Source: Rickettsia bellii RML369-C
Lineage (GTDB): Bacteria > Pseudomonadota > Alphaproteobacteria > Rickettsiales > Rickettsiaceae
Assembly (NCBI RefSeq): GCF_000012385.1
Contig: NC_007940.1
Coordinates: forward strand, 1,426,001 to 1,490,000
Length of the DNA stretch: 64,000 bases
Direction of reading: 5' to 3'
The notes under the pieces were generated by a model. The model searched no databases. It was not told where the DNA came from and was given only the letters and a program-made list of their open reading frames with translations. The stretch's first letter is position 1; each line of letters begins with the position of its first letter. The position numbers and the translations under genes were made by a program. Of the stretch, positions 7,224-16,331 are shown in pieces.

Positions 7224-8476
7224 TGCGTTTATATTACTTTTTAAGTTTTTTGTTATTACCTATTTATTTTGTTATAATTTTCATTCGCCTATTAATAGGC
7301 AAAGAAGATATAAGGCGTGTTAAGGAGCGTTTTGCTATCGGTAAACACAGACAAGATAATAGATTTTTAATTTGGATTCATGCGGCTAGCGTCGGCGAAT
7401 CTATGATTGCTTTAAATTTAGTTGATAATATAAGCAAACATTTTCCTGAAGTCCGTTTTTTAGTCACTTCTTGGACACAATCTTCTGCTAAAATATTAAG
7501 TACTAAATTACCTAAAATAGCTACTCACCAATTGCTTCCGATAGATAATATTATTTTTACCAAAATTTTTCTAAATAATTGGAAGCCTGATTTAGGTATT
7601 TTTATAGAATCAGAATTATGGCCAGGTACTATTAATGAAGCAGCAAAGCAGTGTAACTTATTGCTTGTGAATGCCCGCATGTCTGATAAATCCTTTGAAT
7701 CTTGGAAGAAAAGAAAAGGCTTTTTTCAGCTCATTGTTAAAAATTTTAGCGAAGTTATTGTGCAAAGTGAGCGTGATTTACAGAAATTTAATGAGCTTGG
7801 AATATCAAACACAACTAATTTAGGAAATATCAAATTTGCTAATGAAAAGCTTCCAGTTAATCAAGAAGAACTTATAAAGCTAAGTGAACATCTAAAAAAC
7901 AAGCAAGTTATCCTATTTGCTAGCACTCATCCGGAAGATGAGGAAATTATTTTACCTATTATAAAAAACTTGAAAAAACAAGTTATAGATTGCTATATTA
8001 TCTTAATTCCTAGGCATCCTGAGCGTATTAAATCAATTCTAGATAACTGCATAGCACAAGATTTATCAGCTACTGCTAAATCACAGAATGACTTACCTGT
8101 TTTAACCGATGATCTTTATATAGTTGATAGGTTCGGTGAAATGGGGTTATTTTTCTCTATAGCATCAATTTCATTTATTGGCGGCTCTTTCAAACAAGGC
8201 GGGCATAATATTTTAGAGGCGGCACATTTCTCTAATTGTATTATCTTTGGTCCTGATATGAGTAAAAACACTGATATTGCTAAAGGCGTGTTGCAAAGTA
8301 AAGCAGCTATTCAAATCAAAAGCGGTGAAGAGTTATTAAATATGCTGGAATATTTGCTTGATCCTAATAATTCTAGAGAATTAAAAAACTATCAAGAAAA
8401 TTCACTAAAATTTGTTGAAAGAAACCAGAAAATACTTGATGAATATCTTCAAATAATTACAAAATTTTTCCCATAA
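7220..8476 (+). CDS. waaA: 3-deoxy-D-manno-octulosonic acid (Kdo) transferase
   Basis: 418 residues, the usual WaaA/KdtA length. It transfers Kdo from CMP-Kdo to the lipid A precursor at the cytoplasmic face of the inner membrane. Features: an N-terminal membrane anchor (residues 4-22), the acceptor-domain motif WIHAASVGES, ESELWPG, NARMSDKS, the C-terminal GT-B donor domain with FASTHPEDE, IPRHPER, and FIGGSFKQGGHNILEA. The gene is translationally coupled to the upstream DUF374 acyltransferase. kdsA, which makes the Kdo precursor, is at 14809-15633, so the window carries both synthesis and transfer steps. Confidence 0.94.
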   Translation: MMRLYYFLSFLLLPIYFVIIFIRLLIGKEDIRRVKERFAIGKHRQDNRFLIWIHAASVGESMIALNLVDNISKHFPEVRFLVTSWTQSSAKILSTKLPKIATHQLLPIDNIIFTKIFLNNWKPDLGIFIESELWPGTINEAAKQCNLLLVNARMSDKSFESWKKRKGFFQLIVKNFSEVIVQSERDLQKFNELGISNTTNLGNIKFANEKLPVNQEELIKLSEHLKNKQVILFASTHPEDEEIILPIIKNLKKQVIDCYIILIPRHPERIKSILDNCIAQDLSATAKSQNDLPVLTDDLYIVDRFGEMGLFFSIASISFIGGSFKQGGHNILEAAHFSNCIIFGPDMSKNTDIAKGVLQSKAAIQIKSGEELLNMLEYLLDPNNSRELKNYQENSLKFVERNQKILDEYLQIITKFFP

Positions 8477-8587
8477 AATATAACAAAAGTAGAATTTCTA
8501 AAAATAATATTTGACTTTTGATTGTAAAATGATTAAATAGCCTTACTTGAATTACAAGTAATTTATCATTTTAAAGGAGAGCATTTT

Positions 8588-9028
8588 ATGAATAGTGATG
8601 AAATGTGGGAACAAGGAAAAATTATTCATGCTGAAGCATACAGACAACAAGAATATGAAAAACAAAGAAGAAATGGCGGCAATTCTTCTAGTAATGATGG
8701 AGAACTACTTGGGACATTAATAGTAATTGGATGTTATGCAGCATATCAAGGAGCAAAATTCGCTGGAAAAGCTGCTATAGCAGGCGGAAAAATGGCTGTG
8801 GAAGGAGGAAAGATAGCAGGTAAAACGGTAATAAATGCTCGTAAATTACATAAAGGAGAAGTAGAAATTGTAAATACCGATAACCAAGGAAATATTATAG
8901 AAAAAGCTCCTGAATATAGTCCTACACTTACTGGATCTCAAGAAAGCCCTACATTTTCCAAAAGAGAAAAAGTAAAAGAATGGATTGGAAAAGGAATTAA
9001 AAAGAGTAGATCAGCTAGGAGCTATTGA
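8588..9028 (+). CDS. Hypothetical protein with glycine-rich hydrophobic segment
   Basis: 146 residues, not recognised. The start at 8588 has a strong Shine-Dalgarno sequence (AAAGGAGA, about 8 nt upstream). The N-terminus is charged. Residues of about 45-75 form a hydrophobic segment with repeated AGK/GGK units (GAKFAGKAAIAGGKMAVEGG), and the C-terminus is basic. The stop overlaps the next frame at 9025, which lacks an ATG near its beginning, so the two may be halves of one frameshifted gene. Function unknown. Confidence 0.55.
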   Translation: MNSDEMWEQGKIIHAEAYRQQEYEKQRRNGGNSSSNDGELLGTLIVIGCYAAYQGAKFAGKAAIAGGKMAVEGGKIAGKTVINARKLHKGEVEIVNTDNQGNIIEKAPEYSPTLTGSQESPTFSKREKVKEWIGKGIKKSRSARSY

Positions 9029-9585
9029 CAAGTGCTTATAAATTAACTACTAGCACAACAGAAGAGGTTGTGACAGACGCAGGAGATAAAACCAAAGTTA
9101 TTATTAAACCTAATACTGTTAATACTGAAGACCATAAGATTAGACCTCTTATTAATAAACAAAATAAATATTATGGCGAAATACAAGAAGATACTATAAA
9201 TACTATGCTGAAATATAGATTTAATGGTAACAAAATTGTTGAGGTAACAAAATATAAATCATTTACTATTCCGAGTACCATACTACCAGGGGAAAAATTT
9301 GAGCTAAATTGTCCTAATGGTGAAAAAATACGTGCAGATGATACTGCTTATCTTCAAGTTAACTATGATATAAGCGGTAAATTAGTAAAATTAGCTATAC
9401 CTAACCAACCTGTAGTTTGTCATAATCCTAGTTATCCTGCACTAATTGCTTATCATAATGAATTATATGTTCTACCGGTAAATAGTGGGCATTATAATTA
9501 TTTAACGTATAAAGTTCACGAAAATGGCGGAGTAGTAGAAATAGGTAATGCCGATCCTGGCTATCATATAGAAGCTATCTCATAA
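9025..9585 (+). CDS. Hypothetical protein, possibly the 3' part of a frameshifted gene
   Basis: 186 codons, not recognised. The only near start is a TTG at 9025 overlapping the upstream stop; the first ATG is about 60 codons in. No signal peptide or membrane segment is visible. The sequence is mainly beta-rich and contains one stretch, NCPNGEKIRADDTAYLQVNY, that looks like a folded beta domain. Either it is translated by coupling from the upstream gene, or a single-base indel near 9020 split one gene of about 330 residues. I cannot assign a function. Confidence 0.45.
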   Translation: MTSAYKLTTSTTEEVVTDAGDKTKVIIKPNTVNTEDHKIRPLINKQNKYYGEIQEDTINTMLKYRFNGNKIVEVTKYKSFTIPSTILPGEKFELNCPNGEKIRADDTAYLQVNYDISGKLVKLAIPNQPVVCHNPSYPALIAYHNELYVLPVNSGHYNYLTYKVHENGGVVEIGNADPGYHIEAIS

Positions 9586-9611
9586 TAATATTAGCTATTT
9601 ATTTAAAATCT

Positions 9612-9651
9612 GAATATAAAAGGTGGAAACCGCTTTTCGTCTTTTATATTC
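9612..9651. other. 11-bp inverted repeat between hypothetical gene and prs
   Basis: GAATATAAAAG (9612-9622) and CTTTTATATTC (9641-9651) are exact reverse complements with an 18-nt loop. There is no clear run of T after it on either strand, so it is not a standard terminator. It could be a degraded palindromic element or an mRNA-end structure. Confidence 0.4.
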
Positions 9652-9700
9652 AATATTTCTAACCGAATAGCAGATTATTTAATAATATAACTAACTTAAC

Positions 9701-10546
9701 ATGAAAATAATAGCCGGCAGTAGTAATAAGCTACTTGCAACTCGTTTAGCTATAACATTAAATATCAAATATATTGAACCTAAAATCACTTATTTTAGTG
9801 ACTCAGAAATAAAATTAGAAATTCAAGAACCACTACATAATGAAGATATCATCATAGTACAATCCACTTCAAAACCTATTAATGATCGTTTAATTGAGCT
9901 ATTTTTACTTATAGATACTGCAAAAAAAGTAGGAGCAAATAAAATAATTTTAGTAATGCCTTATTTTGGTTATGCAAGGCAAGATAAAACATCAAATCAA
10001 GCTGCTATGCCAGCACAATTAATAGCTAATTTTCTAGAAAAATTAGGAGTAACTCACTTAATTACCATTGATTTGCATTCTGATAAAATAGAAAGATTTT
10101 TTAATATTCCGGTTTCTAATCTCAAACCTATCGAATTATATTTACCATTTTTGCAAAATTATAAAAATTGTATTATAGTTGCCCCTGATAAAGGAAACAT
10201 TAATAAGGTAGAATCCATTGGAAACTTGTTAAACGTAGATTTAGCCTATATAACCAAAGAAAGAGATGTTAATAATAGCTGCAATATGGTAGAAATAACA
10301 GGGAATGTTGAGGGCAAAAATTGTATATTAATTGATGATATTATCGATAGTGGTGAAACTATTTATAAAGCTGCTAATTTTTTAAAGCAGCATGGAGCTT
10401 TATCGGTAAATGCTTTTATTACGCATGCTGTACTTTCAAAAAATTATGATATCGCATTATTGGATCGTATTTTTGTTACTGATACTATAGAAACAGATGA
10501 CTTATCTTCTAAATTTCATATAATACCTATATATTGCCTATCTTAG
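9701..10546 (+). CDS. prs: Ribose-phosphate pyrophosphokinase (PRPP synthetase), short form
   Basis: 281 residues, shorter than the usual 310-320. It makes PRPP from ribose 5-phosphate and ATP for nucleotide synthesis or salvage. Family motifs are present: [15 protein letters not shown], the nearby [10 protein letters not shown], the metal-binding DLHSDKI, a flexible-loop ITKERD in place of the usual KRR, and the PRPP signature [13 protein letters not shown]. The start is at 9701, just after the stem-loop. Presence is of interest because Rickettsia imports host nucleotides. alr begins 22 bases downstream, so the two may share a transcript. Confidence 0.88.
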   Translation: MKIIAGSSNKLLATRLAITLNIKYIEPKITYFSDSEIKLEIQEPLHNEDIIIVQSTSKPINDRLIELFLLIDTAKKVGANKIILVMPYFGYARQDKTSNQAAMPAQLIANFLEKLGVTHLITIDLHSDKIERFFNIPVSNLKPIELYLPFLQNYKNCIIVAPDKGNINKVESIGNLLNVDLAYITKERDVNNSCNMVEITGNVEGKNCILIDDIIDSGETIYKAANFLKQHGALSVNAFITHAVLSKNYDIALLDRIFVTDTIETDDLSSKFHIIPIYCLS

Positions 10547-10568
10547 TAAAAGAGTTAAAAAATATAAT

Positions 10569-11801
10569 ATGAGTTTATGCACTCTTGAAATAAATTTGTC
10601 AGCTATAAAAGCTAATTATCGTTTGTTGAAAAATATTTGTGAAAACTCGGTAGATTTTTTGCATAACGTAGCTAATAAAGAGGAATTTGCAGGAAACACT
10701 TCACCTCGCACCGCAGCGTACACTTTAGTACGTGAGGATGCGAGTCTAGGCTCGACGCCCAAATTACCTTTAGGAGCAAGTTATGCAAAAAATCTATTAG
10801 TAGGGGCGGCAGTTAAAGCCAACTCTTATGGACTCGGTGCAATAGAAATTTCTAAAACCTTGCTAGAAGAAAATTGCCGATATTTCTTTGTTGCTTCAAG
10901 TAATGAGGGAATTAGTTTGCGTAAAGCTATAGGTGATGAAGTAAATATTCTTATTCTTAACGGCGTATTTGAACATGATGCTTTAGAACTTATAGAATAT
11001 AATTTAATACCTGTTTTAAATAATTTAAACCAAATTAAGATTTGGCAAAAATTTAGTAATCTAAAAAATCAATTACTACCTTGCTACCTGCATTTTAATA
11101 CTGGCATTAATCGCCTTGGGCTAAACCATAATGAGATAGAACAGCTAATTAATAATCGTGATTTGTTAAAAGGGTTGAATGTGGAATATATCATAAGCCA
11201 CTTATCAGCTTCTGAGGATAGCGATAACCCTTATAATTTAGAACAACTAAACAAATTTAAAGCTTATTTAGAATATTTCCCAAATGCTAAAGCAAGTCTT
11301 GCTAACTCCGGCGGTATATTTTTAGGGAAAGATTATCATTTTAATTTAGTAAGACCTGGTGCTGCTTTATATGGTTTAAATCCTTTAGGCAGTAACAAAC
11401 CGAATCCGATGCAAAACCCTGTAACCTTAAAAGCACCTATAATTCACTTACAAAATTTGACATATGGGAGTCGTATCGGCTATAATATGACTTTTACAAC
11501 CAAGCGTGATAGCTTAATTGCAACTCTGCCTTTTGGCTATGCTGATGGGTTTAGTCGTAATTTTAGTAATCAAGGTACCGTATTTATTAATAGTCGCAAC
11601 GTCCCAATAATAGGACGAATATCAATGGATTTAGTCAATATTGATGTTACCGATCTACCACCCTCAGATATTTTTCTAGGACAAGAAGTAGAAATTATTG
11701 GAAATAATTGCACTCCTGATAAAATAGCAGATATTATAGGTACTATAGGATATGAGATATTAACTAGCCTTGGTAATAGATATAAGAGAATTTATACTTG
11801 A
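10569..11801 (+). CDS. alr: Alanine racemase with in-frame RPE insertion
   Basis: 410 residues, about 45 longer than typical Alr. It converts L-alanine to D-alanine for peptidoglycan. Motifs: [12 protein letters not shown] with the PLP lysine, [44 protein letters not shown] and [10 protein letters not shown] with the second half-site, then [14 protein letters not shown] around the catalytic-loop region. An RPE-derived stretch (residues of about 31-73, including [15 protein letters not shown]) is inserted in frame just before the PLP lysine motif. The reading frame stays open, so the enzyme may tolerate the insertion as a surface loop. Confidence 0.9.
   Translation: MSLCTLEINLSAIKANYRLLKNICENSVDFLHNVANKEEFAGNTSPRTAAYTLVREDASLGSTPKLPLGASYAKNLLVGAAVKANSYGLGAIEISKTLLEENCRYFFVASSNEGISLRKAIGDEVNILILNGVFEHDALELIEYNLIPVLNNLNQIKIWQKFSNLKNQLLPCYLHFNTGINRLGLNHNEIEQLINNRDLLKGLNVEYIISHLSASEDSDNPYNLEQLNKFKAYLEYFPNAKASLANSGGIFLGKDYHFNLVRPGAALYGLNPLGSNKPNPMQNPVTLKAPIIHLQNLTYGSRIGYNMTFTTKRDSLIATLPFGYADGFSRNFSNQGTVFINSRNVPIIGRISMDLVNIDVTDLPPSDIFLGQEVEIIGNNCTPDKIADIIGTIGYEILTSLGNRYKRIYT
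10659..10788. repeat. RPE inserted in frame in alr
   Basis: Starts TTGCATAACG and ends AAGTTATGCAA, an inverted pair. The interior is nearly the same as 53350-53477 downstream of hemF (AATAAAGAGGAATTTGCAGG, then ACCGCAGCGTACA and AGTACGTGAGGATGCGAG). It looks like the RPE-1 family, whose members are known to be inserted in frame inside Rickettsia genes. Family number from memory. Confidence 0.85.
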
Positions 11802-11817
11802 TAATATTATAACCTTG

Positions 11818-12016
11818 TTGTCATCTAGTTGCTTGTCTATGGGATATTGCCTGCGTGGATCATTTTCCCCTGTCATCCCGTGATTTATTCACGGGATCCA
11901 GTTAAAAATACTAATAAAATTAGTATTTTTTATTATTTCTGGATGCCTCAGGTACAAGCAACTAGACGACACAAGGGTGCTTTTCAATCCATGCGGACAA
12001 TGCCCTAGGATGACAG
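11818..12016. repeat. Intergenic palindromic repeat between alr and mlaE
   Basis: Outer arms 11818-11836 (TTGTCATCTAGTTGCTTGT) and 11954-11972 are near reverse complements. An inner perfect hairpin, AAAAATACTAAT (11904-11915) with ATTAGTATTTTT (11919-11930), ends in T residues and could terminate alr transcription. The rest carries dispersed repeat motifs (CTGTCATCCCGTGATTTAT, TTCACGGGATCCAG) seen throughout the window. This accounts for the 258-base gap; no coding frame is supported here. Confidence 0.75.
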
Positions 12017-12059
12017 CAAAACAACTTTAATAATTTAAAATATAAAAAGAATAATACAG

Positions 12060-12839
12060 ATGTTATTAAATATAGCTAATTCTATTGGTAAACGTACCAT
12101 AAGACTAGCACAAAGTATCGGCAAATTTTCTATATTTAGCTTAGCTGCCATTACTAGCATTATAAGACCACCTTTATATTTTAGTTTAATTATCAAACAA
12201 TTATTATTTATCGGCTTTTATTCTTTGCCTGTTGTCGCCATGACTACCTTTTTCTCAGGTGCAGTATTGGCATTACAGAGTTATACAGGATTTTCTCGCT
12301 TTTCTGCCGAAAGTTCTATCGCAACTGTAGTGGTGTTATCCTTAACTAGGGAACTCGGACCAGTGCTTGCGGGGTTAATGGTAGCAGGAAGAGTAGGAGC
12401 ATCAATTGCAGCGGAAATAGGTACTATGAGAGTTACCGAACAAGTAGATGCTTTATATACTCTCTCTACAGATTCTATTAAATATCTTGTTTTCCCAAAA
12501 GTAATTGCAGCTATTATTACTATGCCTTGTCTAGTTTTAATCGGCGATGTAATCGGGGTTATGGGAGGTTATTTAGTTGGCGTGTATAAGCTTGACTTCA
12601 ACAGTAGCACTTATCTAACTAGCACTTTTCAATATTTAGAGCCAATAGACGTAATATCTGGTCTTGTTAAAGCTGGCGTTTTCGGCTTTATTATTTCTAT
12701 AATAAGCTGCTATAGTGGTTATTATTCAGGTAAAGGAGCTAAAGGTGTTGGACGAGCTACTACTTCTGCGGTAGTAAATTCTTCCATTTTAATCCTAATT
12801 AGTAACTACTTAATAACCGAATTATTTTTTAAAGTATAA
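12060..12839 (+). CDS. mlaE: MlaE-type ABC transporter permease
   Basis: 259 residues with five or six hydrophobic segments. It is the inner-membrane permease of the Mla phospholipid transport system. Family blocks: FSGAVLALQSYTGFSRF, VVLSLTRELGPVLAGLMVAG, RVGASIAAEIGTMRVTEQ (the coupling-helix signature EIGTMRVTEQIDAL), and GYYSGKGAKGVGRATT. mlaF starts 6 bases after its stop, so they form one operon. The periplasmic and outer-membrane partners mlaC and mlaA are at 2548-3911, and the MlaD adaptor is not in the window. Confidence 0.94.
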   Translation: MLLNIANSIGKRTIRLAQSIGKFSIFSLAAITSIIRPPLYFSLIIKQLLFIGFYSLPVVAMTTFFSGAVLALQSYTGFSRFSAESSIATVVVLSLTRELGPVLAGLMVAGRVGASIAAEIGTMRVTEQVDALYTLSTDSIKYLVFPKVIAAIITMPCLVLIGDVIGVMGGYLVGVYKLDFNSSTYLTSTFQYLEPIDVISGLVKAGVFGFIISIISCYSGYYSGKGAKGVGRATTSAVVNSSILILISNYLITELFFKV

Positions 12840-12845
12840 AAAGAT

Positions 12846-13601
12846 ATGAGTGTAGAAGAAATAAAAATTAAAATTCGGTCATTATATAAATCTTTCAAGG
12901 GTCATAAAGTATTAGATGGAATAGATTTAGATGTAAAAAAAGGTAGTTCTTTAGTTATTTTAGGCGGTTCAGGCAGTGGTAAGTCGGTCCTAATTAAAAA
13001 TATAGTAGGGTTAATTAAACCTGATCAAGGTCAAATCTTTATTGATGGTGCAGAAATTCAAAATATCTCAAGCAAAAAAAGATTTGAGATTATGAAAGAT
13101 ATCGGATTTTTATTCCAAGGCGGAGCTCTTTTTGATTCTTTAAATGTACGTGATAATATTACTTTTGATACTAACAAATTATCTAAAAAAGAGAAGAACG
13201 ATCTTGCTGGAGCGAAACTTGATTCAGTAGGCTTATCACCTAGAATTCTTGATCTATATCCATCAGAATTATCAGGAGGCATGCAAAAAAGAGTAGCACT
13301 TGCACGAGCAATTTGTAGCACTCCATCAATTTTATTTCTTGATGAGCCAACAACTGGGCTTGATCCTATAATGGCTAATGTTATTAATGAGCTGATTATA
13401 AAGATCCAAGAAGAGCTAGGAGCAACTACAATTACTATAACTCATGATATGATTAGTGCTGAAAAAATAGCTAAAGAAATAGCAATGATTTATCAAGGAA
13501 AAATTAAGTGGTATGGTAGCAAAGATGAAATGCGTAATAGTAATAATCCTTACTTAAAGCAGTTTATAAACGGCTTAACTACCGGTCCTATTGAGGTATA
13601 A
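12846..13601 (+). CDS. mlaF: MlaF-type ABC transporter ATPase
   Basis: 251 residues. It powers lipid transport by the Mla complex at the inner membrane. Walker [15 protein letters not shown]-loop [15 protein letters not shown] signature [13 protein letters not shown], Walker [14 protein letters not shown] and the H-loop ITHDM are all intact. It follows mlaE directly and precedes a small membrane protein whose start overlaps the end of this gene's transcript by only a base or two. Confidence 0.95.
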   Translation: MSVEEIKIKIRSLYKSFKGHKVLDGIDLDVKKGSSLVILGGSGSGKSVLIKNIVGLIKPDQGQIFIDGAEIQNISSKKRFEIMKDIGFLFQGGALFDSLNVRDNITFDTNKLSKKEKNDLAGAKLDSVGLSPRILDLYPSELSGGMQKRVALARAICSTPSILFLDEPTTGLDPIMANVINELIIKIQEELGATTITITHDMISAEKIAKEIAMIYQGKIKWYGSKDEMRNSNNPYLKQFINGLTTGPIEV

Positions 13602-13602
13602 T

Positions 13603-13851
13603 ATGTTTAAAAATTTATTATTTATACTAACGATTTTAAGTATAAGTTTTAATGTTTATGCCATAAATAATAGAGCTTATACGACATCAGATATAGTAAA
13701 AATAGCGATCGTTCTTGGAATTGTCGCTTTAATTTTTAGCCCTGCAAAATTTCGTATTATAGTTATTGGTACGGCTCTAGGTCTAACTCTTGCATATTAT
13801 ACCTATAAATATATAGTACCTATCTTTATTTCTTCATTAAACGGTCCTTGA
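13603..13851 (+). CDS. Small membrane protein in the mlaEF operon
   Basis: 82 residues from the ATG at 13603, two bases after the mlaF stop; an alternative start at 13591 would overlap mlaF. There is a signal-peptide-like start ([19 protein letters not shown]) followed by two close hydrophobic segments ([15 protein letters not shown] and [17 protein letters not shown]). Not recognised. The position suggests co-expression with the Mla transporter. It is too short to be MlaD and lacks an MCE domain. Confidence 0.65.
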   Translation: MFKNLLFILTILSISFNVYAINNRAYTTSDIVKIAIVLGIVALIFSPAKFRIIVIGTALGLTLAYYTYKYIVPIFISSLNGP

Positions 13852-13865
13852 AAAATAAGACGAAT

Positions 13866-14480
13866 TTAATCTATTTTATACCCAACTAACGCTTGTTTAA
13901 AAACTTCTACATCTACCTGCCAATCGTTGGTATCAAGGCTAGAGGGTAGAATCATTTGAGGTTTAATAGGAAAATAAGCTAACCTAAATCCCCATTTAAT
14001 TCCCCCAATAATTTTTATAGTTTTATTTTGATTATCTATTTTCACTGCATAAGTATGGGCAGTCCAATAAGTTAACGGCTTAGAAAAAAGTGTATAGTAC
14101 CATAAAGGAGCATCGTAGAAATCTTGCTCCAAAGTATAAAAAGGATGTAATTCTAGATTAGTATCTATAAATTTTTGTAATTTTTTATCTGAAGAATCAG
14201 TGCGAACAATCTGAAGCCAAGCATTATGCTCTTGCTTAAGCTTAATATGAATAATAGGAAAAGATGGATTAAAACAATTTCTTGGAGCATTCGGGATATA
14301 GGAAATGTTAAAATCTCCTTCCCTAGAATTAAGCTCAAGATTCTTATAATTACTTTTGTATAAACAGTTTCCTATATCTTCAGCTACTTCATTATTTATC
14401 TTAAGGTCCTGCCAAAGTAAAATAAATAAGAATATACTGATGAAACAGATTGAGCTAAAAATATTTTTAGGTTTCAACAC
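13866..14480 (-). CDS. Conserved-looking hypothetical membrane-anchored protein
   Basis: 204 residues with one N-terminal membrane anchor (residues of about 8-24, FSSICFISIFLFILLWQD); the rest is likely periplasmic. No known domain recognised. The C-terminal part is rich in aromatic residues (YDAPLWYYTLFSKPLTYWTAHTYAVKI split around PLTYW; IIGGIKWGFRLAYFP). The start overlaps the end of csaA by seven bases, so it belongs to the kdsA-csaA transcript. It converges with the mlaEF operon, with only 14 bases between stops. Confidence 0.65.
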   Translation of the reverse strand: MLKPKNIFSSICFISIFLFILLWQDLKINNEVAEDIGNCLYKSNYKNLELNSREGDFNISYIPNAPRNCFNPSFPIIHIKLKQEHNAWLQIVRTDSSDKKLQKFIDTNLELHPFYTLEQDFYDAPLWYYTLFSKPLTYWTAHTYAVKIDNQNKTIKIIGGIKWGFRLAYFPIKPQMILPSSLDTNDWQVDVEVFKQALVGYKID

Positions 14481-14806
14481 AATTTTTGACCGTTAGGTAC
14501 TTTAGGGTCAATCGTGACTAAACATATATCGTTATTAGAATCAGGAAATCCTACTAATAAAAACTGAGATAAGAAGCCGGCTATATTCTTTTCTCCTAAA
14601 TTTACACAGCCAACTATGGATTTGCCTATTAATTCTTGAGAGGTATAATGTTTTGTTATTTGTGCGGATGTTTGCAAAGTTCCAATTTCTGCACCAAAAT
14701 CTGCCCAAACTTTAAATGCCGGCTTTTTGGCTCTTGGAAACTCTTCTATTTTGGTAATTGTCCCTGAACGTAACTCAACATTCTCAAATTCTTTGTAGGT
14801 TATCAT
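14474..14806 (-). CDS. csaA: CsaA-like tRNA-binding-domain protein
   Basis: 110 residues, the standard length of CsaA, a single-domain OB-fold protein related to the C-terminal tRNA-binding domain of MetRS and proposed to act as a secretion chaperone. Blocks: VELRSGTITKIEEFPRAKKP, AFKVWADFGAEIGTLQTSAQ, ITKHYTSQELIGKSIVGCVNL, and KNIAGFLSQFLLVGF. Two bases separate its start from the kdsA stop on the same strand. Confidence 0.85.
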   Translation of the reverse strand: MITYKEFENVELRSGTITKIEEFPRAKKPAFKVWADFGAEIGTLQTSAQITKHYTSQELIGKSIVGCVNLGEKNIAGFLSQFLLVGFPDSNNDICLVTIDPKVPNGQKLC

Positions 14807-14808
14807 TA

Positions 14809-15633
14809 CTATTTTTCTTTAGTAATTTCATCATATTTTTTGAGCTTTGTAAGGACACGCTCTAAATTATCTAACCTAATCATACATGGACCATCACTTG
14901 GAGCATTATCCGGATCCTGATGTACTTCCATATAAAGACCAGCAACACCCACCGCAACCGCAGCTTTTGCAAGTAATTCTACATATTTACGCTCTCCTCC
15001 AGTGCTTCCTCCAAGCCCACCAGGTTGCTGCACGGAGTGAGTAGCATCAAAAATTACAGGAGTATTTAGCTCAGCCATTATTGCAAGACCACGCATATCT
15101 GATACTAAATTATTATAACCAAAACATGTGCCGCGTTCAGTTAACAATATATCTTTTGCTCCAAATGATTCTAACTTCTTGTGTACATTTTTCATATCCC
15201 AAGGAGCTAGAAACTGCCCTTTCTTAACATTTACTATTTTTCCGGTTGCAGCTGCAGCCTGAAGTAAATCTGTTTGTCTGCACAAAAATGCTGGGATTTG
15301 TAACATATCAACTATTTTAGCTACCTCAGCACATTGATTTTCACTATGAACATCAGTAACTATAGGGCAGTTAAATGCTCTTTTTACTTCTGCTAAAACT
15401 TCCAAGCCTTTATCAATTCCAAGACCTCTAGCACCATTTACAGAAGTTCTATTAGCTTTATCAAAAGAAGACTTATATATGAATGGAATATTAAGTCTAG
15501 TAGTTAATTTAACAAGTTCTTCTGCCATAAATAAAGCATGATCTAGCCCCTCAATTTGACAAGGTCCTGCAATCAGAGTAAAAGGTAGATCATTGCCTAT
15601 TTTTAAATCTTTTAACTTTATTATTTTTTGCAT
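14809..15633 (-). CDS. kdsA: 2-dehydro-3-deoxyphosphooctonate aldolase (Kdo-8-P synthase)
   Basis: 274 residues, normal length. It condenses phosphoenolpyruvate with arabinose 5-phosphate to Kdo 8-phosphate for LPS. Motifs: [82 protein letters not shown], and [16 protein letters not shown]. It is in an apparent operon with secG upstream (16 bases) and csaA downstream. Kdo produced here feeds WaaA, encoded at 7220-8476. Confidence 0.95.
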   Translation of the reverse strand: MQKIIKLKDLKIGNDLPFTLIAGPCQIEGLDHALFMAEELVKLTTRLNIPFIYKSSFDKANRTSVNGARGLGIDKGLEVLAEVKRAFNCPIVTDVHSENQCAEVAKIVDMLQIPAFLCRQTDLLQAAAATGKIVNVKKGQFLAPWDMKNVHKKLESFGAKDILLTERGTCFGYNNLVSDMRGLAIMAELNTPVIFDATHSVQQPGGLGGSTGGERKYVELLAKAAVAVGVAGLYMEVHQDPDNAPSDGPCMIRLDNLERVLTKLKKYDEITKEK

Positions 15634-15649
15634 AATTTTTTATTACAAT

Positions 15650-15952
15650 TTATTTAGCTATAGGCAGACTATTATCTACTTGATTTTCTTCAATTTCATT
15701 GATTTTAGATACTAAATCTGGTTTCTTCTGAGAAGAAAGATTAGCAAGTATTATTGCATTTATTAAAAATAATGACGCAAGTATTACAGTGCTTTTAGTA
15801 AGAAAATTATTTGCTGTCTTAGCACTTATTACTCCCATATTTCCCCCACCGCTTATACTGCTAATTCCATCTGAACCACTACGTTGCATTAGAATAACTA
15901 TAATCAATAATATTGCGATAGTAATATGTACAAAAAGAAGTATGTCTAACAT
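15650..15952 (-). CDS. secG: SecG protein-export membrane subunit
   Basis: 100 residues with two membrane segments (residues of about 2-22 and 50-70) separated by the SecG signature [19 protein letters not shown] with [18 protein letters not shown]. SecG is the small accessory subunit of SecYEG in the inner membrane. The C-terminus is a short polar tail. It precedes kdsA on the same strand. Confidence 0.9.
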   Translation of the reverse strand: MLDILLFVHITIAILLIIVILMQRSGSDGISSISGGGNMGVISAKTANNFLTKSTVILASLFLINAIILANLSSQKKPDLVSKINEIEENQVDNSLPIAK

Positions 15953-16053
15953 AATATAAAATAACCATTAGTATTGTTTTAAGGAATTATATAATAATTT
16001 TATCTTATTTGCAATGTAGCTTTAAGTAATAGATCAAATGAACAAAAAATGTA

Positions 16054-16329
16054 CTATCCATTGATATTATTTAAATCATTATTTATAACTGATTTGATTA
16101 ATTTATTATACTTTTCTTTTATTGCAACTAAATTATAGTCACCATCATAGTACCCCTCTATGCTAATAATTTTTTGTACATAGAAATTTAATTGTTCCAC
16201 TTCTGATGAATCAACATTACTAAAATAAGATTTAATTTTTTTTATTTGATTGATAAGCATAGGAATATCATCAGGTTTTATTACAAACAATCCTATAAAT
16301 AACACTATTAATGTTTGTATTAGTGACAT
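16054..16329 (-). CDS. Small protein with TatA/TatB-like N-terminus
   Basis: 91 residues. A single N-terminal hydrophobic helix (residues 3-16), then KPDDIPMLINQIKKIKSYFS. This mimics the TatA/TatB pattern of membrane helix, G/P-turn, LPxLxRxxGK amphipathic helix, although the conserved Gly of the hinge is replaced by Lys and the usual N-terminal Glu is absent. The remainder is polar. It starts two bases after the ettA stop on the same strand, implying co-transcription. It could be a divergent TatB or an unrelated Rickettsia-specific small membrane protein. Confidence 0.55.
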   Translation of the reverse strand: MSLIQTLIVLFIGLFVIKPDDIPMLINQIKKIKSYFSNVDSSEVEQLNFYVQKIISIEGYYDGDYNLVAIKEKYNKLIKSVINNDLNNING

Positions 16330-16331
16330 AT

